Shown here piece by piece: positions 1 through 60,407 of a DNA stretch of 64,000 nt. How positions within the stretch are numbered: position 1 is the stretch's first letter; the number at the start of each line of letters is the position of its first letter. Position numbers and translations under genes: made by a program. Below the pieces are notes generated by a model that saw nothing but the letters and a program-made list of their open reading frames with translations, was not told the origin of the DNA and did no database searches. Origin of the DNA: Urechis unicinctus (lineage: Eukaryota > Annelida > Polychaeta > Xenopneusta > Urechidae); contig CM067343.1 in assembly GCA_034190875.2 (NCBI GenBank), positions 59,311,534 through 59,375,533 on the forward strand. The letters run 5' to 3'.

Positions 1-60
1 GAATCGGTCACAAAGGGGAATATTGACACATAATTGCTGGCTTTTTGTTCCTGAATCTAG

Positions 61-50153
<50,093 letters not shown>

Positions 50154-50497
50154 TTGGTTGTGTCTCAGGTTAGGTGATTGTCTTGAGGCATTCAGTGAAG
50201 ACATTTCCTGACAACACAGAAATCTCCCTTCCTCCAGGACTCCAGTTACGACATACCTGTTGGCTATGGCAGAAAGCCATACTGCAACTACATAAAAGTA
50301 ACACCATTTAGGGTGTACAAGCCCATAACACTCCTGCAATGTTAGCAAATATGATATTATCAGAATAGTTCTACAAATTTAAACCTGTGGTTTTATTACT
50401 TTTTATGTAATCTGTGTACTTTGAATATGAAATAATAAATAGCCAGGTCTTACAGTGGTAGATATTGACTGGTATGTGCTTTGTTTGAAATATATAC

Positions 50498-50503
50498 AAT
50501 AAA
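50498..50503 (+). terminator. Poly(A) signal AATAAA for the RNF213-like gene
   Basis: A canonical AATAAA lies about 345 bases after the predicted stop codon at 50153, a suitable distance for a 3' UTR. A second AATAAA at 50796-50801 could serve as a distal alternative. Which is used cannot be told from sequence. Confidence 0.55.
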
Positions 50504-51335
50504 GCTTCCTTGAGCCTTGGCTAGTTGTTGAATTGGCCAAATCATTGAAATGGATGATCTGAATTATGTAGTTTTAACTCTTTGTCTATGTATTGTTGAT
50601 GGTATGATAGGACGGTTCATTAGATAACATTTGCCCTGAGTTGTATTGGTTTTGTAAACAGAAATCAATTTGATTGTTGAGTGTTTATTGATATCCTATA
50701 TTAAGGCATTCTTACACGTAGTGTCATATATTTATGTGACTTTGGACGCAAGTGAAGCTTTTGCTGTTATGTTATGTATACTAATGTATAGTGAAAATAA
50801 ACTTTTGATCGCTGTTTTCAAATTGTTTGCCGGGCCATTATGTATTGTTTGAAATCATTCAATGAAATGGAAGGGTTCAAACTGCCACTTTGATAGAGAC
50901 ACCAAATCATGGGGGTTGTTGTTCAGGTGATCATTGTAGAGTTCTATGAATGTAATGAGTGACATGACATGAATTATGATGACATCTGTAAGTGGTGCAA
51001 TGGTGTCATTCACTAAACGTGGCTGTGGGCAAATATCCATTCTAATGAGGTCATTTGCGTGGCCGTGTTGAATCGATGAAAGTGGTTTTCTGTTTAGGTT
51101 ACTGTTGCCAATCATGGAATTATGAGAAAGTTTTTGGGTGGATTGGTAGGATTGTCCTAGATCATAATGATACCACCGTTATGATCACATACTATTGTAA
51201 AATTAAACAAGCATTTTATAGATGCATTTACAGTTTATGAGCGCAGTGGAATCATAATGCACTCAGCCAGCGATAAACTACAGATACCGGGATAACATAT
51301 ATCTGGTATGACTCGGATTCAGGGGTTATATAGTA
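50504..51335. other. Intergenic stretch, nothing recognised
   Basis: AT-rich sequence between the RNF213-like poly(A) signal and the LINE. Short frames only, with no recognisable protein. A second AATAAA at 50796 may be an alternative poly(A) signal of the upstream gene. Confidence 0.5.
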
Positions 51336-52990
51336 GTAATAGTAGTAATAGTAATATATTGGGAATAAGGCTAGAGCCTGTAGGTCCAATCTGGGCGTTT
51401 AGACTATAAACCACTGCTGGAGGCATGCCCGGGGGAAATATCAGGGGTCGGACGGAAGGTCGTATTGGTGGGCGGTCCAGAGGCGGTCAAGGCGTGCCTT
51501 GAAAGAGTTGACGGAGGGGGCTGTGGCCACACCCTCGGGGAGAGAGTTCCAGTCGGATACCACTCTCTGAGAGAAGAAGTTCGTCCTGCATAGGCGGGTG
51601 CTGTGTAGCTTGAAAATCTTGAGGGCATGACCGCGGGTGCCTGGTACTGGTGCTCGCTCGAAAAAGTCAGATATATGCAATCGATCTATTTCATGCATGA
51701 TTTTATATGTCTTGCATTTGAGGCGGTTGAATGGCAACTGCCATGTGGCGGACCAGCTATCGAGTCGGTCGATGTCGTCTTGGATGCTATCCTGGTCGGC
51801 TTGGGATGCAATGGGGCGGCTTATCTTCGAATCATCGGCAAAGAGGTGGCAGAAGTTGACGGTGCAGTCTGGGAGGTCGTTAATGAAGATGACGAATAGG
51901 ACCGGCCCGAGGACCGATTCCTGTGGGATTCCACTCGTCACAGGACGCCATGACAGCTGGCCATTGACTACTACTCGCTGGCGCCGATTTGCGAGGAACT
52001 TCTTGATCCATTGGTGGCAGGCGCCGTCGATGCCGTAAGCTGTTAGCTTGCTGAGAAGGCGGCCGTGGGGGACGGAGTCGAATGCTTTGGCGAAATCAAG
52101 GTATATGCAGTCGACGCACTTGCCATGGTCGAGGGCGTCGGTCCAGGCTTCGAGGGTTGATAAGAGTTGTGTTGCGCAGGAGCGGCCTGGCACAAAACCA
52201 TGTTGTTCATCTGCGAAGAGATTGTTTCGGCTCATATGGTCAATGATCGCGTCGCGTATTATTGACTCGAGAACCCTCGATCCCAGAGCGGTGAGGCTAA
52301 CTGGGCGGTAGTTGCACGGCGATCTCCTGGAGCCCTTCTTATGGATTGGGGTGACATGGCCTACTCTCCATTCAGCGGGGAAGTCGGAAGCAGTGAGGGA
52401 CATTTCGAAACACTTCTTGAGGGGGGTGGTCAGTCCGGAGGAGCATTCCTTGAGGATGCGGGGGTGCCATCCGTCGGGCCCAGGGGATTTACCAGGCGAG
52501 AGTTTCTTCAGCTTCTCTTCGATTTTCTTCTCCGAGATTTCGATGTTGGACAGAGGATAGTCGACCGGGCGGTGTGGAAGAGTCAGGGAGTGGGGCAGGT
52601 CTTCAACAGTGAATACCGATGCGAAGAAAGAGTTAAGTGTCTCCGCTTTACCATAGTCGGAGCTGGCGACGGTTCCGTCCTCGCGGATGAGATCGTCAAC
52701 CTTAGATCGGGTCTTAAGCCTCGAGTTGATGTACCTCCAGATGGACTTTGGGTTGTGTTTCGCGTCATCAACAATACGGCGTTCGAAGTTGGTACGGAGT
52801 CGACGGGAGAGCGATCGCAGTGCATTCCTGACCTTTTAGTAGCTAACATGGTCAGACTGGTTATGGGACTCACAGTATGTGTGCCAGAGGGCTTTCTTGG
52901 TTTTCCGCATACGATCCGATACGATCGTTATGGAACTTCATAGTGCAGAATCCAGAGTGAAGTCAAGTCGAGACCCGGACTTCTGATCTA
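51336..52990 (-). mobile_element. 5'-truncated CR1/jockey-like LINE
   Basis: On the minus strand, a reverse transcriptase ORF (stop side near 51441) is followed downstream by a short 3' UTR and a TACTATTACTACTAT-like tail at 51336-51362, typical of non-LTR elements. The 5' boundary is set roughly where similarity to the pre-RT region fades. No endonuclease domain is present, so the copy is 5'-truncated as most LINE insertions are. GC content is clearly above the surroundings, with CpG-rich codons, which suggests a younger element than the neighbouring fragments. Confidence 0.85.
51441..52946 (-). pseudogene. LINE reverse transcriptase ORF, premature stop and mutated glycine
   Basis: Reading on minus, the frame has KNxK-like pre-RT helices, then SPGKSPGPDGWHPRIL, HKKGSRRSPCNYRPVSLT, DFAKAFDSVPHGRLL (motif A), the motif B stretch, HLFADDSKI (catalytic ADD) and the C-terminal RVVSDWNSLPEGV with NSFKARLDRLW, a hallmark of CR1/jockey-group elements. 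In-frame TAA at 52836-52838 splits it; from the next Met at 52403 the RT remains open for 320 codons. The conserved IPQGSVLGP motif reads IPQESVLGP, a Gly-to-Glu change in a loop next to the active site, so the enzyme is probably inactive even where open. Confidence 0.85.
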
Positions 52991-53930
52991 GTTAAGGCAA
53001 GAGAGGGGTGGGGGCGTGTTGCAGATAGCATCGGTTTTCGGTCATGTACTCGGGTAAAATGGTATCAGAACACCTGGCAGAGGCATAAGTGTAGCGTGAA
53101 CCCTGACCGATTGCTGGCGCTATTGCAGCGCCCGGTGTATACCGTGGATCTCTAGTTTGCAACCAACGTAACCTTAAACAAGTGAACGACCGTGAATAGT
53201 TCAACCGTGTGAAAGAACCGTGACATTTAGTGTAAAAACAAGTTTTATTCTACTCTAACGCCACACAAGTCAATGATAACAACAAAATTCGCAACACCAG
53301 CGACCAAGTTAACGACGCCCTCTAGATTTGGCGCCAAAACCCGAATACTAAACTATGCAAATTAACAGGTCCAAACCGCAACTAATACGAGCAACGGCAC
53401 CCACAACTTCAGTACCACAAATGGTACTAACCACAAGCTATGTTATTCCGACTTATCAGATTAACACAAACGGTTGGATCATCCGACTAATCGGAGATTG
53501 GTTGATGAGGTTTCACTAATCGGAATCTGCCTCCAGCTTTGTTTGTTTGTTTGTTTTTTCGAAATAAAATCTGCCTCCAGCGGGCTCATGCACCAGCTTA
53601 AATATACTTTGAGTGGGTCACGTGACCACACTATAACAACGACAAATATTAACGTTAATACAATCAAAGCAACAGAATAAGTTGGCAAAACACATTAAAT
53701 AGCGAAATAGATAAAGCAACCCACCTATGAATCTTTACCAATAAAAAATACATACTCATAAAAAAAATGAAGGTACAGCCGCACAAACGGTAATCCAAAA
53801 TATGCTAAAGCCGTATGCGTCACATAAGCAACACCCTTCAAATGTGAAATATCAAAGGCTATAGAAAATACACTTACTGATAAAAAATAAACAATATCAC
53901 TAGCTGTAGAAAACGCCGATTGTTGCAATA
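52991..53930. other. Unassigned stretch with a small 13-bp duplication
   Basis: No gene recognised. The word ATCTGCCTCCAGC occurs at about 53525 and 53569, flanking TTTGTTTG repeats and a T run, which looks like the poly(A) end of a tiny retroposon on the minus strand with its target-site duplication. The rest shows nothing I can name. Confidence 0.45.
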
Positions 53931-53935
53931 GCAAT

Positions 53936-54612
53936 ACTGTCACCGGTTAAAGAAAACACCCTCTTGATGTAACAGAACGATGTCACTGGCTGTAGGAAAA
54001 ACTCTCTGATTCAACAGAAACAATGTCACTGGTTGTAGAAAAACACCCTCTCTGATGCAACAGAAGCAATGTCACTGGCTGTAGAAATCACCCTCTCTGA
54101 TGCAACAGAAACAATGTCACTGGCTGTAGAAAAACATCCTCTCTGATGCAACAGAAGCAATGTCACTGGCTGTAGAAATCACCCTCTCTGATGCAAAACA
54201 ATCACCCTCATCCTGATGCAACAGAAACAATGTCACTGGCTGTAGAAAAACATCCTCTCTGATGCAACAGAAACAATGAAGAAAATCTCTGATCAACTGG
54301 CTGTAGAAAAACACCCTCTCTGATGTAACAGAAACAATGTCACTGGCTGTAGAAAAACACCCTCTCTGATGCAACAGAAACAATGTCACTGGCTGTAGAA
54401 AAACATCCTCTCTGATGCAACAGAAACAATGTCACTGGCTGTAGAAAAACAATGTCACTGGCTGTAGAAAACCCTCTCTCTGATGCAACAGAAACAATGT
54501 CACTGGCTGTAGAAAAACATCCTCTCTGATGTAACACTAACAATGTCACTGGCTGTAGAACTCACCCTCTCTGATGCAACAGAAACAATGTCACTGGCTG
54601 TAGAAAAATAAA
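53936..54612 (-). repeat. 46-bp minisatellite
   Basis: About fifteen units around TGTCACTGGCTGTAGAAAAA followed by CACCCTCTCTGATGCAACAG, with several shortened units. Minus-strand frames (Ser-Val-Ala-Ser-Glu-Arg repeats) are artefacts. It is intergenic, between the LINE and the Polinton-like remnant. Confidence 0.92.
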
Positions 54613-56122
54613 TGAGTTTTTGAATACCATATGAGCGATTCTACTTTGGACTAAGACAGTGTCAGAGGAAAGAGATTTATCTTTCACAATCTATCGTTAT
54701 TAAAATCCAGCCAGCAATGCAGTGCAACAGTCCCGACACTGCCACGTTAGTTTGCCGGTAAATCCCCGTGATCATAGGCTAAGGTGTCTACGCCGTTCGT
54801 GACTATCCACCGCTTTGAGTCAATTGGGGAGAGTGATATTTTATTCACATGTAATCCATACATCTTGCGTCCATCACTGCGTACCATGACGGGATTGTGT
54901 ACGGCGTATATGCTTTTTCACCACTACCTTCTTCACTCCTTTCTGATCTCACCCGTATCAGACATTAGGAGTGATTACAGGACAGGGGCGTCCCACCATA
55001 TTTGTAAAGGGGGGTGCTTTTTTCAACAAATTATAGGTGGCGCGTCAATTTATTGCGTGATCGAAGGCCGCGCATCACGTGGGGTCCGGGGCATACCCCC
55101 GGGAAATTTTTTTTTGATAGTAATCTTCGTTTTATAAATTTAAAAACCTGTGGAAAAGTTTGCAAAAAGCGTGAAGAAAAATCCTGAGATTAAAACTCGA
55201 AATTCGAAAGAAATCTGAATATGTGTGATGCTACGATTACTACATCATGTGCTTTGATATGTTTTCTATATGCTTACCTCCTTTTTTTGGTCCTATCTCG
55301 CTTACACGAGTCAAACATTGATAATTTGGTCGTTGTTCATACTTTAAATTTTCCTTTAATAATAGCGCCTGAAGATATCCGCAAAAATACGAGTGCAAGT
55401 GGAAACTCCCGAATAAAGAATTGCGCGAAATTTGAAACTTTAAGATAGTTATTTACGTGAAAAACAGCTATTTTAACAGTTTCGTAAGAATCTCACCCCA
55501 AAAAAATTGGGGGGGATTTTCAGAGGGGGGTGCGTTCGCAGGGTCATTCCACAGTAATTTTTTGTAACTGACGGGCAGACAAGGGAAGTAAAGTGTCACA
55601 AAATGATAGCCAGCAGAACTTTTTATGGTGGTTGTTCATTTACATATCCAACTATGAGTGTTCTACGTTTTATTGATAAATATTTTTAAAATCTGTCATC
55701 ATTTTGGAGGATAGATATTAAATAAATCATGACACCGACGGGACTTCTATGAGACATCAGGAGTAGGATATGTGTGAGCAAAACTAAAACTCTGCAAACA
55801 TTTGGCAAGTACTGTGAACTTTTTACCTCCTTTATAATCTTCAATGATTAACCTTGATGAAACTGCATTTGAATTTACCGAATGCATCTTGGTTTTTATG
55901 AAATGGTAAATAATAGATCTATCACAGACGGGGCATCGATTCATGTCACAGACGGGACATTTGTCCACTGATGAATTTAATGTAATCCACTGTATGCATA
56001 CAATGAATATTTGTACTAATGTTATGATGAACTTGATCCTTAAGGCGCAGAGTCTGTATCAGTATACAACAAGCGTAGACCATCACCATATCAGGACTTA
56101 ATGCCGCTATAGTAGAAGTCGT
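54613..56122. other. Repeat-derived intergenic sequence, no gene recognised
   Basis: Around 54980-55560 two G-runs (AAGGGGGGTGC near 55009 and AGGGGGGTGCGTTCGCAG near 55525) enclose AT-rich sequence and look like the ends of an unidentified interspersed repeat. Near 55917-55960 a short minus-strand frame has two CPVCD words but no wider domain. No supported gene. Confidence 0.4.
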
Positions 56123-58112
56123 TCATGAGATATTTAGACACGTCAAGAATGCACAGACCAACATATACAGGACGGTAAGCACCAACTTGGTCTTATGCAT
56201 GTGGAGGGCAGCCAGACCATCCTCAAATACCGTGCGACGAGCATAATCAGGGCTGGCCACTAATCTACGGATTGTTTCCTCTTCTGCTGAGCGGACGCTT
56301 TTTACGTTAACCCGTTTTCTCCATTGTTTCACCAACCACAGAGTTGTTCACCAGCTTGTTCAAGTCCTTCTCAAAATCACTGGTAGCCAACTCGTGTAGA
56401 TCAGAATTGATTTTAATATATGGCTCCATCCATTTAATTAAATGAGAGTACATGTATCATAGTCAGTTTCATTCCTAGCCATAGTTAGAGCTTGTGATTC
56501 CTGTAGTGATTACTTATTGCTCTTGATTGCACTGGTTTGATATCAGTTGAACTGTCCAAAGTCTTCATTGCCCATCCATACGGAATGTTTGCTCAAAATA
56601 TTGAATATAGCTACCTGGCTTATCCTTATTGAAATCCTCTAAGTAGGTATTGTTAGCCTTAGCGTGGCGATACCATACTTATCCCATCACGCGACTCAAG
56701 TGAAACACCTTTGCTCTTCAGCAGCGCATCCCACGAGAATCCATGACTAGTATAGTAATTGGCTGGATTCAGACCGTACCTGTCTGTTTCACGTAATATC
56801 TCAAACACATCCCCCAGGAGCAGTACGTCTGTGCGTAGGTAGGGGTTATGGTAATTATCCATATTAACGCACCCGAACATGTCCCAGACCTTTTGTGCAT
56901 GTTTATAGTCAGCAGATGTACCCTGCTTAGATAGCTTGGTGTAGAACTCCTGTATATGAGCATTAAACTGATTTCAATCGTCCATAAACTCATAAGAATA
57001 AACTCCCTTTCTCAGGAGCAGCTGCGCTTCGTTTAATTAGGCTCATACTTAGTCATCACTGTAAAGGCGTCGGGATTGTTTGCAAAGACCAACTTATCAA
57101 GCGAGGCCAGGAAGAGCTGTGCTCTGTCAAGAAGCGTAGCTGTCCCACGGACAGTGAGATATACTTCTCAATATTGTTGGTGATGCAATTGATTTGACAT
57201 TTCATCGTGCTGAGTGTCTGCATCATGAGGTGGGAGTCATAGCCCGGTAGGTTTTGAAAGACAACTGGTACGATTGTTGTTTTGTGATTCAACCGCAGCT
57301 TCAGGTTGTTTGTATTGTGGGCTGGTCCTCTGTACTTGCCTGTTATGTGACAGTGGTTGCCTACTAGTGTCTTGCTACATATATCTTATTGAGTTGCTGT
57401 CTGGTGGCTTCATTTATCCTGCACCGTCAACACCAAGGTAGATGGCTGCGATACGCTCTTCTTATTACATAGCCTGTAGGAAGTTCTCAGCAGCATCCGG
57501 TCCTCTGCACACTACTGATTGTTTTGATTTATCATCACACCTCATCACTACATACCCATAGCCACAGGTTTCATGTTGCACCGTCTTCTGGGCGTTACTC
57601 TTAGTCGGATCAAGTGCAGGGCCGGCAAGTTTGACTGTGATTGCCGCAAGGTCGGCGTAGATAATGTAGAGGGCTGGAAGCTGCTTGTGCCAGTTTAGGA
57701 AAGAGAGCTTTTTTTCTCTCTCCTCTCGCATCTCAACCCAAACTGCTGTTTTATCCATTCCTTTGCATTCTGTTTTGTGAGCAAGAAGCAGGTTTTCTCT
57801 AGAGTATCCGAATAGACAACGCTCGCATAAGCGACCTTTTATTAATTCTGGTCATTTAGCATGTTGCTCAGGGCTTTGATCCATAGGTAGTGGTATGTCG
57901 GTTGGTTGTTTGCTGATATAGTGTACTATCGTCATACCCTTATCCCACCCTAAACATTTAAGGCTAAGTTGTATTGCTTCTCGACCTTGCCAATCTGGGA
58001 TACAAGGGTTGGGGCATCGATGCCTGCGAAATCTAGGCCGTCGTTGTTGTCGTACTTTGATATTCTTTGGGGGTCTTTTGCCTCTGAGTGTAAGGCAGAG
58101 TGAATTGACCAC
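56123..58112 (-). pseudogene. Shattered Polinton/Maverick-type protein-primed DNA polymerase B
   Basis: In minus-strand order, separate frames show: a CERC...HKTEC zinc-finger-like segment near 57780-57840, the ExoI region (YADLAAI near 57640; the usual D-x-E has become D-x-A), the ExoII region (NLPGYDSHL near 57240), the ExoIII region (YLRTDVLLLGDVFE near 56830), the palm helix KLVNNSV near 56350, and a fragment with VHMHKTKL near 56200. This order is that of PolB in Polintons and related adintovirus-like elements. Frames change repeatedly and stops intervene, and no integrase, ATPase, protease or capsid gene is seen nearby. It is an old, non-functional fragment. The region 58113 upward may hold part of its N-terminus. 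Confidence 0.8.
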
Positions 58113-58489
58113 CTAAGGCAGTTATTATCCCTCTTCGTGACGCTGATTATTGCCTTCTATTTTTTTTAGCTCTGAAGGCAGCTCAATGTATGAGCCCCCC
58201 CCCCCCCCTTGAGAGACAGGTAGCAAGAGATGTCTTCACAATCTGAGCCTAACCCTCTGGTTGTCCACTTTTACAAATTTTCTTGGACGACCCCGCTTGC
58301 CTTTTTCGTGGCCTCTTCAGTCATCGTCGGGGGTGAGTAGTGCCTCTTGCGCGTGCTGAAAAATGGGTTCAACTCACTCAGTAACGGCTTCACCAGTTTT
58401 CTTCATGAGCTTAACCCTTAAGCTGGAACTTAATTCCCTCAAAATTCAGAGTGTCCTTGCCAAGCTGGTGATCCTCTGGGACATCCATA

Positions 58490-58972
58490 ACTCAACTCCC
58501 GAGGTAATTCTTCATGTTCCATTTTCCTTTTTGAAAACAAGCCATTGTGTAGGCACTGGCTTTTTCTTTCCTAGCGCAGGCACAGTTTTTTTTCTTTCTT
58601 GGGGCAGGCACTGGCAGTGCAGGCACTAGCACAGGTGGTGTACGCACTGTTGTTTTCTTTCTTGGGGCAGGCACTGACGGATAAGGCGCTGACACAGGTG
58701 GAGCAGGCATTGTTTTTTTTCTTTCTTGGTGCAGGCACTGGCAGAGAAGGCGCTGGCACAGGTGAGGCCGGCACTGCAGCGCGTTGTCTTCTAGAGCCTC
58801 TTTTCCACAATAGCCTGGTCTCGATGGACATCCACGCCTGACGGAGACCCCATGCTTGGCCAGCAGCAGATTCAGGACGGTATATAAACATATCAACGGG
58901 GCTACCATATAGCTTGCTTTGTAAGCCAACCCCAGGCAACTTCCTCCTCAGAAACCCCCGAGGCTGCTGCAA
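58490..58972 (-). other. Basic proline-rich repeat tract, possibly the N-terminal part of the Polinton-like remnant
   Basis: Two overlapping minus-strand frames encode repeats of PVPAPRKKK type from a DNA unit containing TTTCTTTCTTGGGGCAGGCA (58590-58780). Upstream in the same direction is a non-repetitive segment with PVDMFIYRPESAAG and LRQAWMSIETRLLWKRG. I do not know the family. Orientation and closeness to the polymerase remnant suggest that it belongs to the same element. The tract slips between frames, so it is probably not functional. Confidence 0.4.
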
Positions 58973-59440
58973 GCTTCTTCATATCTGTAATGACTTTTCA
59001 ATAGCCCTGGGGTCTATAGTACATTGTTTGCATGCAATCCATTGTTATATATGCTGACGAGCACGAGTCTCCACATTGCTGAATGTGAAAATCGCCACTG
59101 ACCTGTGCCAATACGATTGGCCTTCTTAGCATGCCTATATGTGACCAGTCCAGTCGCAGCCATATCAAGGATAATGAACGTCACCTCTTTTTTGGCCATC
59201 TGAGGACACGCAGAAGTCTGAAAGCTGGGGCTCAGAGCCCAGTGGTTAGACAGATTTGCCTGTAATCAAGTAGTACTCCCGCATAGCGTCGTCGACATCC
59301 CAGAAATTATGCTCGGCATGTCTCTGGTGGCGGAGCTGCTCATTGATGAAGTACTCCAGTTTAACCGCTCTGTACCCCCTGTGGATCCGGGGGTAGAATA
59401 GGCCCACTGTATCCTCCTGCATGTCGTAAGAGGTGACTAA
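58973..59440. other. Unassigned stretch
   Basis: Short minus-strand frames (59014-59199 and 59246-59400) have ordinary-looking composition but no domain that I recognise. They may be further debris of the Polinton-like element. Confidence 0.35.
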
Positions 59441-60110
59441 TAGGAGGCAACCTGTTGGCCATGGGTTGCGACTTGTGCCGGTGGACAACGACACAGTGGG
59501 GGCTTGTTGATCGTGCGCAGCCGGACAATACCAGAACGCAACAGGACAGACTGCATGCAACAAATGTAAAGCCGGCCAATCCAAGTCAGTGTTATTTCCT
59601 CTTGAATCACGAGCCCTTCCCTCATCAAATAAGATTCATCAATCTTGAAAAATGCTGCCCAAAATTGATGTGTCAGTTTGTTTATCACTTTTCATAGTGA
59701 GTTTTATAGTGTGACTTTGTTTGCCGTCACTCTCTGGTATCTAATGTTCTGTCGTGAATTTATATGACGATAAAACTTACAAATCTGATGATATCACATT
59801 TTGTCTGAATTTTCTATGATTAATGCCGATTTGGAATTCCATTTTGTTTGAGTTTGATCTATGATGCAATAATGGCCTGGTGTGGCTTCTTATTGCATGG
59901 CACCCTCCTGTCAACCAATCAGAGCTCTAGCAATAACCGCGACCTGTCTCAATATCACTCAGCTTTCTTTAGATTTGAGACACTCACTCACCGAGCGCCA
60001 CAGCTTTAACATGGCAAGCCTTTAAAGGACTCGAGACATGAACACCCTCCTTTTGGCCCCCTAGAAAATTTAATCTATATATATAATAGAAGCCAGAGAG
60101 GAGAGGCATA
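59440..60110 (+). repeat. Diverged upstream copy of the cysteine-rich exon region (tandem duplication, pseudo-exon)
   Basis: Sequence from about 59460 to 60075 aligns with about 60420-61070, an offset of roughly 960-995 bases. Shared blocks include CAGGACAGACTGCATGCAAC, TTGCATGGCACCCTCCTG and TGAACACCCTCCTTT. In the upstream copy the exon has lost about ten bases after TTGTGCCGG and then reads into TGA in the ancestral frame, so it is no longer coding. Introns are as conserved as the exon, showing duplication at DNA level. Confidence 0.75.
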
Positions 60111-60407
60111 ATATGAATATGACTTAATTGTTAGTATTGAAGCGATTGATAACATTGCAAGTGCTGTAGCAGGGGTTTTCAAACACATGCTCTGCGTCCT
60201 ATTGTTATCCCCCATATCGCCCTAATGACCATGCGATAACTAACACTTGCAAATGGTAAAGATATTGTTCATGGTCATTGAAACACATTTGTTTTTCTCC
60301 CCATCAGAACATGAATTGGTTGACAAAATATTACCCAATGATTTCCTGGTATTTGGCAGTCGTATGTGTATTTATACACTGATCGTTTCTCTTTTATCTT
60401 GTCTCAG

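Noticed and set aside
51627..52943. Plus-strand frames opposite the LINE, up to 200 codons
   Set aside because: Antisense shadows of the GC-rich reverse transcriptase.
53936..54612. 46-bp array as a terminal inverted repeat of the Polinton-like element
   Set aside because: Units are direct, no inverted partner is seen in the window, and no element border is defined.
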